In this document: piece by piece, positions 1-5,500 of the stretch
Layout: each line of letters begins with the position of its first letter
How positions within the stretch are numbered: position 1 is the first letter of the stretch
Origin: an uncultured Comamonadaceae bacterium
GTDB taxonomy: Bacteria > Pseudomonadota > Gammaproteobacteria > Burkholderiales > Burkholderiaceae
Direction: 5' to 3'
DNA: 6,998 nucleotides
NCBI GenBank assembly: GCA_946482115.1
Contig: CAMLQP010000157.1
Location: forward strand, 1-6,998
Translations under genes and position numbers: made by a program
Notes under the pieces: model-generated
The model's database searches: none
What the model saw: only the letters and a program-made list of their open reading frames with translations
What the model was told of the DNA's origin: nothing

Positions 1-533
1 GCGGCAAGACCGGCCGCGTGGTCGGCCACCTGATGGGCCTGATCACCCTGATGAAAGGCCAGCCGCTGGCCTACAACAAGGACAACCAGGAAGACAAGGA
101 GCCGCTGTTCGACACCGTGGACACCCTGAAGGACACGCTGCGCATCTTCGCCGAGATGGTGGGCGGCCAGCTCAACCCGGCCACGGGCCAGAAAGAGGGT
201 GGCATCACCGTCAACGCGCGGGCCATGGAAGACGCGGCCAAGAAGGGCTACGCCACCGCCACCGATCTGGCCGACTACCTGGTCAAGAAAGGCCTGCCCT
301 TCCGCGACGCGCACGAGACCGTGGCCCATGCGGTCAAGGCCGCCACCTCGCACGCCTGCGACCTGTCCGAACTGCCGCTGGCCGTGCTGCAGGGCTTCCA
401 CCCGTCCATCGAGAAGGACGTGTACGACGTGCTGAGCCTGCAGGGCTCGCTGCACGCGCGCAACACCCTGGGCGGCACCGCGCCGGCCCAGGTGCGGGCG
501 CAGCTGGCACGCCACGCGGCACGCCTGGCCTGA
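1..533 (+). CDS. argH: Argininosuccinate lyase, C-terminal part (5' end outside window)
   Basis: Argininosuccinate lyase cleaves argininosuccinate to arginine and fumarate, the last step of arginine biosynthesis, as a cytoplasmic homotetramer of the fumarase/aspartase superfamily. The reading frame is open from the left edge (first full codon at 3) to TGA at 531-533, giving about 176 residues. That is a little over a third of the usual 450-470. The fragment opens with [10 protein letters not shown], the stretch that directly follows the family signature loop GSSxMPxKxNP, so the signature and catalytic serine lie just outside the window. The conserved block [17 protein letters not shown] is present, followed by the helical C-terminal domain. 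The apparent GTG start at 18 is internal and should not be used. The stop lies inside a 13-bp direct repeat, and the next gene ends 20 bp away on the other strand. Family assignment is secure; gene integrity upstream cannot be judged. Confidence 0.95.
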   Translation, partial: GKTGRVVGHLMGLITLMKGQPLAYNKDNQEDKEPLFDTVDTLKDTLRIFAEMVGGQLNPATGQKEGGITVNARAMEDAAKKGYATATDLADYLVKKGLPFRDAHETVAHAVKAATSHACDLSELPLAVLQGFHPSIEKDVYDVLSLQGSLHARNTLGGTAPAQVRAQLARHAARLA

Positions 534-554
534 TTGCCGCGCGCCTGGCCTGAT
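522..554. repeat. 13-bp direct repeat spanning the argH stop
   Basis: CGCCTGGCCTGAT occurs at 522-534 and again at 542-554, a 20-bp period. The 20-bp units 522-541 and 542-561 match at 15 of 20 positions by eye. The first copy holds the argH stop codon; the second fills the gap and reaches the stop of the opposing aminotransferase. It looks like a small tandem duplication of the argH 3' end that has partly diverged. Confidence 0.7.
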
Positions 555-560
555 CAGGCC
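547..560. other. 14-bp perfect palindrome at convergent gene ends
   Basis: GGCCTGATCAGGCC is self-complementary over 14 bp and includes the aminotransferase stop codon (554-556 on the opposite strand). It could form a short hairpin (five-pair stem, GATC loop) in transcripts of either strand and so might help end argH or aminotransferase transcripts. No T-run follows on either side, so a classical Rho-independent terminator is not supported. GATC at its centre is also a potential Dam-type methylation site; that is sequence content only. Confidence 0.35.
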
Positions 561-1900
561 GCGGCGTTCAGCGCTTCGCCCAGGGCATCGACCAGCCGGT
601 CGATCTCGGCGGTGGTGCTGATGAAGGGCGGCGCCAGCTGCAGCGTGTCGCCGCCGTAGCGCACGTAAAAGCCCTTGTCGTACAGCGCCATGGCCACTTC
701 GTAGGGACGCCGGGCCGGTTCGCCCGGCACGGGCGCGATGGTGAGGCCAGCCGCCAGGCCGTAGTTGCGGATGTCGAGCACGTGTTTCGTGCCGCGCAGG
801 CCGTGCACGGCGCGCTCGAAATGCGGCGCCAGCTCACGCACCCGCTGCAGGGCGTTGTCCTGCTCCAGCAGGTCCAGCGACGCGATGCCCGCCGCGCACG
901 CCACCGGGTGCGCCGAATAGGTGTAGCCGTGCGCAAACTCCAGCATGTAGTCCGGCCCGCCCGCGGCCATGAAGGTGTCGTAGATGGCCTGCTTCGCCAC
1001 CACGCCACCCAGCGGCTGCGCGCCGTTGGTGACCTGTTTGGCGAAGTTGAGGATGTCGGGCGTGACGCCGAAGGCCTCGGCGCCGGTCCAGCTGCCGCAG
1101 CGGCCGAAGCCGGTGATGACCTCGTCGAAGATCAGCAGGATGTCGTGGGCGGTGCAGATCTCGCGCAGGCGCTGCAGGTAGCCCACCGGCGGGATCACCA
1201 CGCCGGCCGAACCCGAGAACGGCTCCACGATCACGGCCGCGATGTTGGAGGCGTCGTGCAGCGCGATCAGGTTGAGCAGCTCGTCGGCCAGTTCCACGCC
1301 CGTCGGGGGCATGCCCTTGTGGAAGCTGCCCGCCGCCGGCTGGGTGTGCGGCAGGTGGTCGGCCTCCACGCCCTGGCCGAACAGCTTGCGGTTGGCCACC
1401 ATGCCGCCCACCGAGATGCCGCCGAAGTTGACGCCGTGGTAGCCCTTCTGGCGCCCGATCAGGCGCGTCTTGCCGCCCTGCCCCTTGGCGCGCCAGTAGG
1501 CGCGCGCCATCTTGAGCGCGGTGTCGGCCGACTCCGAGCCCGAGCCGGTGAAGAACACGCGGTTCAGGCCGGCAGGCATCTTCTCGACGATGCGGTTGGC
1601 CAGCTCGAACGATAGCGGGTGGCCGAACTGGAACGCGGGCGAGTAGTCCAGCGTGGCGGCCTGGCGGCCCACGGCCTCGGCGATCTCGCGACGGCCGTGG
1701 CCCAGGCCGGTGCACCACAGGCCCGAGAGGCCGTCGAACACCTGGCGGCCGTCGTGGGTGGTGAAGTACGCGCCCCGCGCGGCGGTGATCAGGCGCGGGT
1801 GGGCCTTGAACTGGCGGTTGCCGGTGAAGGGCATCCAGTGCGCGGCCAGGTGTCCGGCATCGGTGCGGGGGGTCAGGTGGCGGGAGTCGGTCAGATCCAT
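554..1900 (-). CDS. Omega-amino acid:pyruvate (beta-alanine:pyruvate) aminotransferase, class III
   Basis: This PLP enzyme of 448 residues belongs to fold type I, aminotransferase class III. It most resembles the Pseudomonas omega-amino acid:pyruvate transaminases (BauA-like), which move the amino group of beta-alanine or related omega-amines to pyruvate, giving malonate semialdehyde and alanine. Length is normal for the family. Visible landmarks are AHWMPFTGNRQF near residues 20-31, the phosphate-binding GSGSE at 119-123, the class III block LLIFDEVITGFGR with Asp259 for the pyridine nitrogen, the Schiff-base Lys288 in NFAKQVTNGAQPLGG, HGYTYSAHPVACAAG near 324-338, and Arg414 in FYVRYGGDT, the substrate-carboxylate arginine known in this family. 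ATG at 1898-1900 has a good AAGGA Shine-Dalgarno (complement of 1907-1911) six bases upstream. A divergent LysR gene 86 bp away is its probable regulator. No mmsA-type semialdehyde dehydrogenase is adjacent, so the physiological amine is uncertain. Confidence 0.92.
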   Translation of the reverse strand: MDLTDSRHLTPRTDAGHLAAHWMPFTGNRQFKAHPRLITAARGAYFTTHDGRQVFDGLSGLWCTGLGHGRREIAEAVGRQAATLDYSPAFQFGHPLSFELANRIVEKMPAGLNRVFFTGSGSESADTALKMARAYWRAKGQGGKTRLIGRQKGYHGVNFGGISVGGMVANRKLFGQGVEADHLPHTQPAAGSFHKGMPPTGVELADELLNLIALHDASNIAAVIVEPFSGSAGVVIPPVGYLQRLREICTAHDILLIFDEVITGFGRCGSWTGAEAFGVTPDILNFAKQVTNGAQPLGGVVAKQAIYDTFMAAGGPDYMLEFAHGYTYSAHPVACAAGIASLDLLEQDNALQRVRELAPHFERAVHGLRGTKHVLDIRNYGLAAGLTIAPVPGEPARRPYEVAMALYDKGFYVRYGGDTLQLAPPFISTTAEIDRLVDALGEALNAAA

Positions 1901-1965
1901 GAGGTTTCCTTGAAACGGTCGGGCCGATTCTGGGCCTGTGGTTTACTCTCATGAATGATGGAATA

Positions 1966-1980
1966 TCAACCCAAGGTTGA
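1966..1980. promoter_or_regulatory. Perfect dyad in the aminotransferase/LysR divergent region, candidate operator
   Basis: TCAACC-CAA-GGTTGA is a perfect inverted repeat with 6-bp arms and a 3-bp spacer. It ends six bases before the LysR start codon, so the AAGG at 1973-1976, the only plausible ribosome binding site for that gene, lies inside it. On the other strand it overlaps TTGATA (complement of 1964-1969), a five-of-six match to a -35 box for the aminotransferase; a convincing -10 box was not found at the right spacing. LysR regulators usually bind dyads in such divergent regions, so this is a reasonable autoregulatory and target site. It does not have the strict T-N11-A spacing, and binding is inference. 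Confidence 0.45.
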
Positions 1981-1986
1981 CGATTT

Positions 1987-2910
1987 ATGAAAGTGAAGAC
2001 CAAAGCCCTGATCGGCCGCCTCGACGACGTGGACATCCGCCTGCTGCGGGTGTTCAAGGCGGTGGCCGACTGCGGCGGCATGGCCTCGGCCGAGCTGGAG
2101 CTCAACATCGCCATGTCCACCATCAGCCGCCACGTGAAGGACCTGGAAACCCGCCTGGGCCTGGTGCTGTGCCGGCGCGGGCGCGCGGGCTTCGCGCTCA
2201 CGCCCGAGGGCGAGCAGCTCTACGCGGCAACCGGCCAGCTGCTGGCCGCGACCGAGGACTTCCGGGGCCGGCTGCACGACATCCACCAGCGCCTGGGCGG
2301 CGAGTTGCACGTGGCGGTGTTCGAGAAATGCGCCAGCAACCCCGCCGCGCGGATCGCCCAGGCGCTGGCGGCCTTTCGCGCGCTGGCGCCGCAGGTGCAG
2401 CTGCACCTGCACGTGGCCGGCACGGCCGCCATCGAGCGCGGGGTGATGGGCGGGCAGTTCCAGCTCGGCATCGTGCCCGAGCACCGGCCCTCGGACAGCC
2501 TGCACTACACGCCGCTGTTCACCGAAGACATGTGGCTGTACGCGGGGCCCGGGCACGCCTGGTTCGACAACCCGCCCCCCGAGGCCGACTGGCAGGCGCT
2601 GCGCCAGCAGCCGCTGGCCGCATTGGGCTACCACTCGCAGAACATGGAGCTCACCCACCAGCGGAGGCTGCAGCGCGCGGCCAGCGCCTCGGACCAGGAA
2701 GGCGTGGCGCTGTTCATCCTGTCGGGCGGGTACCTGGGCTTCCTGCCCGACCACTACGCGCGCGGCTTCGTCCAGGACGGCCTCATGCGGGCCGTCAACC
2801 CCACCGTGCTGAACTACCGCTGCGGCTTCTCGGCCATCGTGCGCCGCTCACCCGAGCCGCTGCGGGTGACCCAGGCCTTCCTCGACGCGCTGCGCCAGGC
2901 TCAGGCCTGA
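1987..2910 (+). CDS. LysR-family transcriptional regulator, probable regulator of the divergent aminotransferase
   Basis: A 307-residue protein with normal LysR-family layout and length. The N-terminal winged helix-turn-helix begins at LDDVDIRLLRVFKAVADCGG (12-31). Its recognition region is around ELELNIAMSTISRHVKDLETRLG (36-58), with the wing at LCRRGRAGFALTPEGEQLY (61-79). A linker helix follows to about 95, then the two-lobed effector-binding domain from about GELHVAVFEK (105) to FLDALR (303). It acts in the cytoplasm as a DNA-binding tetramer, usually activating a neighbour with a small-molecule co-inducer. ATG 1987 is preferred because the frame is closed by TGA at 1978-1980. The ribosome binding site is weak (AAGG, ten bases away) and sits within a dyad. 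The divergent gene is an omega-aminotransferase, so an omega-amino acid or its semialdehyde is a plausible effector; this is inference. The 3' end overlaps the convergent Nudix gene by 10 bp. Confidence 0.9.
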   Translation: MKVKTKALIGRLDDVDIRLLRVFKAVADCGGMASAELELNIAMSTISRHVKDLETRLGLVLCRRGRAGFALTPEGEQLYAATGQLLAATEDFRGRLHDIHQRLGGELHVAVFEKCASNPAARIAQALAAFRALAPQVQLHLHVAGTAAIERGVMGGQFQLGIVPEHRPSDSLHYTPLFTEDMWLYAGPGHAWFDNPPPEADWQALRQQPLAALGYHSQNMELTHQRRLQRAASASDQEGVALFILSGGYLGFLPDHYARGFVQDGLMRAVNPTVLNYRCGFSAIVRRSPEPLRVTQAFLDALRQAQA

Positions 2911-3680
2911 GCGAGCAGCGCCTCCAGCCCGCCCTCCGGCTCGAAACGGCGGTTGCGGTGCGTCAGCCGCGTGGGGCCGGGCCACACCCGCGCGGGCACC
3001 GGGTGTCCGGGATCGCCGGGGTAGCAGACCACGCGCCGGCCACCCTCGTCGAACGGACAGGGCTCGACCAGCGGCGGCTGGCGGCCCACCGCGTGGGCCA
3101 GCGCCGCCTCCACCCGCCCGAACCGCGTCAGCTCGGCCAGCGTCATGATCTGCGGCGGTGCGAGATCCATGAGACCGTTCCAGTAGCGCGTGAGGCCTTC
3201 GCGCGGCGTGAGCCACACCGCCTCGGTCGCCTCGTGCGCGTCCGCCACCGGCGTCTGCCCCGGCGGCACGCGCACGGCGAAGAAGCGGGTGTCGAACCGC
3301 TTGTTGGTCACCGAAGGCACGCGTGGCGTGATCCAGCGCGACCAAGGCACCAGCGCGTCGACGTCCAGCGTCAGCGCCACCTCCTCCTGCGTCTCGCGCC
3401 GGGCGGCCATGAAGAGGCCCAGCGCGGTGGGCAGCTCCAGGGCCGGCTCGCCCAGCGCGGCGCGCATCTGCTCGGGCGTGCGGCCGACCGGCGGCTGCCG
3501 GGTGTCGGCGGCATCGAGCTTGCCGCCCGGGAACACGTGCACCCCGCCCAGCACGCCGGAGGCGCCGTGGCGGCGCACCATCAGCACCTCCAGGCCAGCC
3601 TCGCCGTCGCGCAGCACCATCACGGTGGCCGACGGCACGGGCGGGGTGTGGACCTCTTCGGAATTGACGGGAATGGCCAT
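2901..3680 (-). CDS. Nudix hydrolase with interrupted Nudix box (NUDT19-like)
   Basis: A 259-residue Nudix-fold protein, expected to hydrolyse a nucleoside diphosphate linked to another group, with Mg2+ or Mn2+. The box G-x5-E-x7-REUxEExGU is split. Its first half is FPGGKLDAAD at 50-59 (G53 with Asp at the Glu position, D59) and its second half is RETQEEVAL at 95-103 (R95, E96, E99, E100). About 35 residues lie between the halves instead of seven, and Ala102 replaces the usual Gly. The metal-binding REXXEE core is intact. An insertion in the box is known in the eukaryotic NUDT19/RP2 group, which acts on CoA esters. CoA is therefore a candidate substrate, not a demonstrated one. ATG 3678-3680 has no Shine-Dalgarno; GTG at codon 15 is an alternative, and the fold itself starts near residue 16. 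It shares its 5' region with the divergent hemerythrin gene and overlaps the LysR gene end by 10 bp. Confidence 0.85.
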   Translation of the reverse strand: MAIPVNSEEVHTPPVPSATVMVLRDGEAGLEVLMVRRHGASGVLGGVHVFPGGKLDAADTRQPPVGRTPEQMRAALGEPALELPTALGLFMAARRETQEEVALTLDVDALVPWSRWITPRVPSVTNKRFDTRFFAVRVPPGQTPVADAHEATEAVWLTPREGLTRYWNGLMDLAPPQIMTLAELTRFGRVEAALAHAVGRQPPLVEPCPFDEGGRRVVCYPGDPGHPVPARVWPGPTRLTHRNRRFEPEGGLEALLAQA

Positions 3681-3691
3681 GGCCGCATTGT

Positions 3692-3711
3692 CGCTTGACC
3701 TGTGTCAAGCG
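3692..3711. promoter_or_regulatory. 20-bp palindrome, candidate FNR/DNR/FixK-type operator
   Basis: CGCTTGAC-CTGT-GTCAAGCG is a perfect inverted repeat with 8-bp arms and a 4-bp centre. Its core TTGAC-N4-GTCAA fits the CRP/FNR-superfamily pattern TTGA-N6-TCAA (FNR consensus TTGAT-N4-ATCAA). It lies in the 63-bp region between the divergent Nudix and hemerythrin genes. Its centre is about 39-41 bp upstream of the start expected from the -10-like CATAAT at 3729-3734, close to the -41.5 position of class II FNR activation. On the opposite strand it contains a perfect TTGACA (complement of 3703-3708) but no well-spaced -10 box. The regulator itself is not in this window. Confidence 0.55.
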
Positions 3712-3728
3712 CCGGCGCACGCGCGCGA

Positions 3729-3734
3729 CATAAT
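3729..3734 (+). promoter_or_regulatory. Candidate -10 box of the hemerythrin gene
   Basis: CATAAT matches five of six positions of TATAAT in an otherwise GC-rich gap. No -35 box stands at 16-18 bp, as expected for an activator-dependent promoter; the 3692-3711 palindrome occupies that zone. The predicted start point (about 3741-3743) falls immediately before the ATG at 3744, implying a transcript with almost no leader. Confidence 0.45.
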
Positions 3735-3743
3735 CTCCCGGTC

Positions 3744-4238
3744 ATGACCACCGCCACGCCCACCGCCCCCCTGGACCTGAGCGACTCGCTGCGCACCGGC
3801 GACGCCCGCATGGACGACACCCACGCCGAGTTCGTGGACCAGCTCAACGCGCTGCTGGCGCTGCCGCCCGAGGCGCAGCTGGAGCCCTACCGCGCCTTCC
3901 TGGCGCACACCGAGGCGCACTTCGCGCAGGAGGACCGCTGGATGCTGGCCACCGGCTTCGCGGCCGACAACTGCCACGCGTCCATGCACGCCACCATCCT
4001 CGAAACCATGCGCGCGGTGGAAGACCACTACCTGAACCAGGGCGACACCGGGATCATCACCCGCCTGGCCGAGGCGCTGGCCGAATGGTTCGCGCAGCAC
4101 GCGGCCACCATGGACGCCGGGCTGGCGCAACACATGCGCTCGCTGGGGTTCGACAGCGAAACCGAAACGCTGCCCGAGGGCACCAGCGTGCGCCCGGCCA
4201 CCATGAGTGGCTGCGGCAGCGTGAGCTGCAGCAGCTGA
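3744..4238 (+). CDS. Single-domain bacterial hemerythrin
   Basis: A 164-residue non-heme di-iron protein that would bind O2, and in some bacterial members NO, in the cytoplasm. All seven expected iron ligands can be assigned: His27 (DDTH), His59 and Glu63 (HFAQE), His78 and His82 (HASMH), His119 and Asp124 (HAATMD). The spacings 4, 4 and 5 agree with classical hemerythrin. The four-helix domain spans about 17-136. A tail of some 28 residues follows, ending SGCGSVSCSS with Cys157 and Cys162. There is no signal peptide, no membrane helix and no fused signalling domain. ATG 3744 is chosen because the domain begins soon after it; the longer GTG start at 3702 would run through the palindrome. No Shine-Dalgarno precedes the ATG. 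The Nudix gene diverges from it, and an LldD-like gene follows on the same strand after 104 bp. Roles in O2 delivery, storage or sensing cannot be separated from sequence. Confidence 0.9.
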   Translation: MTTATPTAPLDLSDSLRTGDARMDDTHAEFVDQLNALLALPPEAQLEPYRAFLAHTEAHFAQEDRWMLATGFAADNCHASMHATILETMRAVEDHYLNQGDTGIITRLAEALAEWFAQHAATMDAGLAQHMRSLGFDSETETLPEGTSVRPATMSGCGSVSCSS

Positions 4239-4342
4239 CGGCGCCCGGGCCAAGAAATTTCAAGGCGGCCCGGCCAGCTTTCAAACCCGCAAGGCGCCGG
4301 CCCGCTAACATGCGGCCACCGAAGAACACCGGAGACAGGCCC
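4239..4342 (+). promoter_or_regulatory. Hemerythrin/dehydrogenase gap with weak promoter elements
   Basis: This 104-bp gap holds TAACAT (4306-4311), a four-of-six match to a -10 box, and two copies of TTTCAA (4258-4263 and 4279-4284) exactly 21 bp apart. No -35 box is correctly spaced. GGAG at 4331-4334 is the ribosome binding site of the next gene. There is no hairpin followed by T-residues, so read-through from the hemerythrin gene is possible. Nothing stronger is visible. Confidence 0.2.
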
Positions 4343-5500
4343 ATGACCGTGATCACGAACATCGAAGACCTGCGCCGGCTGGCGCGCAAGCGCGTGCCGC
4401 GCATGTTCTACGACTACGCCGACTCCGGCAGCTGGACCGAAGGCACCTACCGCGCCAACGAGGCCGACTTCCACGGCATCAAGTTCCGCCAGCGCGTGGC
4501 CGTCAACATGGTGGGCCGCAGCACCGCCACCACGATGGTCGGCCAGGAAACGGCCATGCCCGTGGCCATCGCGCCCACCGGCCTGACCGGCATGCAGCAC
4601 GCCGACGGCGAGATCCTGGCCGCGCGCGCGGCCCGCAAATTCGGCATCCCGTTCACGCTCTCCACCATGAGCATCTGCTCCATCGAGGACGTGGCGGAAC
4701 ACGCCGGCCGGGGCTTCTGGTTCCAGCTCTACGTGATGAAGGACCGTGCCTTCATCGAACGCCTGATCGACCGCGCCAAGGCCGCCGGCTGCGGCGCGCT
4801 GGTGCTGACGCTGGACCTGCAGATCCTGGGCCAGCGCCACAAGGACCTGAAAAACGGCCTCTCGGCGCCGCCCAAGCTGACGATACCCAACATCCTCAAC
4901 ATCGCCACCAAGCCGCGCTGGGCGCTGGGCATGCTGGGCACGAAACGCCGCCAGTTCGGCAACATCGTCGGCCACGTCTCGGGCGTGGGCGACATGGGCT
5001 CCTTGAGCGAATGGACGGCCAAGCAGTTCGACCCCGCGCTCAACTGGGGCGACGTGGAGTGGATCAAGAACCGCTGGGGCGGCAAGCTGATCCTCAAGGG
5101 CATACAGGACGTGGAGGACGCGAAGCTGGCCGCGCAGAGCGGCGCCGACGCGCTGATCGTGAGCAACCACGGCGGCCGCCAGCTCGACGGCGCCGAGTCC
5201 AGCATCCGCGCCCTGCCCGGCATCGTCGACGCCGTGGGCAGCCGCATCGAGATCCACATGGACGGCGGCGTGCGCAGTGGCCAGGACGTGCTCCGGGCGC
5301 GCGCCCTGGGCGCCCGCGGCGTCTACATCGGCCGCCCTTTCCTCTACGGCCTGGGCGCCATGGGCGAGGCCGGCGTGACCAAGTGCCTGGAGATCATCCA
5401 CAAGGAGCTGGATATCTCGATGGCCTTCTGCGGCCACACCCGCATCGACACGGTGGACAAATCCATACTGCTGCCCGGCGACTACCCGGGCTCGCCGTAG
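4343..5500 (+). CDS. FMN-dependent alpha-hydroxy-acid dehydrogenase, LldD (L-lactate dehydrogenase) type
   Basis: A 385-residue TIM-barrel flavoprotein of the glycolate oxidase / L-lactate dehydrogenase / mandelate dehydrogenase family. It oxidises an L-2-hydroxy acid to the 2-keto acid and passes electrons to quinone, cytochrome or O2. Family active-site residues can be assigned by alignment to glycolate oxidase: Tyr25 (FYDYADSGSW), Tyr130 (FQLYV), Asp158 (TLDLQ), Arg165 (QRHKD), Lys252 (LKGI), His276 and Arg279 (SNHGGRQLD). The FMN phosphate region includes DGGVRSG (307-313) and IGRPFLYG (329-336). Residues about 172-240 form the long variable loop that associates with membrane in some members. 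ATG 4343 is set by GGAG eight bases upstream; the longer open frame from 4085 overlaps the hemerythrin gene and is rejected. L-lactate is the likeliest substrate, but no permease or LldR regulator is adjacent, so another hydroxy acid is possible. The last 19 bp overlap the convergent GGDEF gene. Confidence 0.9.
   Translation: MTVITNIEDLRRLARKRVPRMFYDYADSGSWTEGTYRANEADFHGIKFRQRVAVNMVGRSTATTMVGQETAMPVAIAPTGLTGMQHADGEILAARAARKFGIPFTLSTMSICSIEDVAEHAGRGFWFQLYVMKDRAFIERLIDRAKAAGCGALVLTLDLQILGQRHKDLKNGLSAPPKLTIPNILNIATKPRWALGMLGTKRRQFGNIVGHVSGVGDMGSLSEWTAKQFDPALNWGDVEWIKNRWGGKLILKGIQDVEDAKLAAQSGADALIVSNHGGRQLDGAESSIRALPGIVDAVGSRIEIHMDGGVRSGQDVLRARALGARGVYIGRPFLYGLGAMGEAGVTKCLEIIHKELDISMAFCGHTRIDTVDKSILLPGDYPGSP

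Noticed and set aside
782..1615. Long open frame on the + strand opposite the aminotransferase
   Set aside because: It is an antisense shadow of a well-conserved gene. The translation is rich in Arg, Ala, His and Val with no recognisable domain, as expected from high-GC codon bias.
1977..3698. 573-codon open frame on the + strand across the LysR and Nudix genes
   Set aside because: It runs out of frame through two well-supported genes and gives a low-complexity Arg/Pro/Ala protein with no motifs.
3692..3711. The palindrome as a transcription terminator
   Set aside because: It lies between two divergent start codons, where no transcript is expected to end, and no T-run follows on either strand.
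3702..3743. Upstream GTG start extending the hemerythrin by 14 codons
   Set aside because: It would begin inside the palindrome and upstream of the -10-like box. The added residues do not belong to the hemerythrin fold.
4085..4342. Upstream start extending the dehydrogenase by 86 codons
   Set aside because: The extension overlaps the hemerythrin gene out of frame and has no homology to the family, whereas ATG 4343 has a good ribosome binding site and the expected N-terminus.
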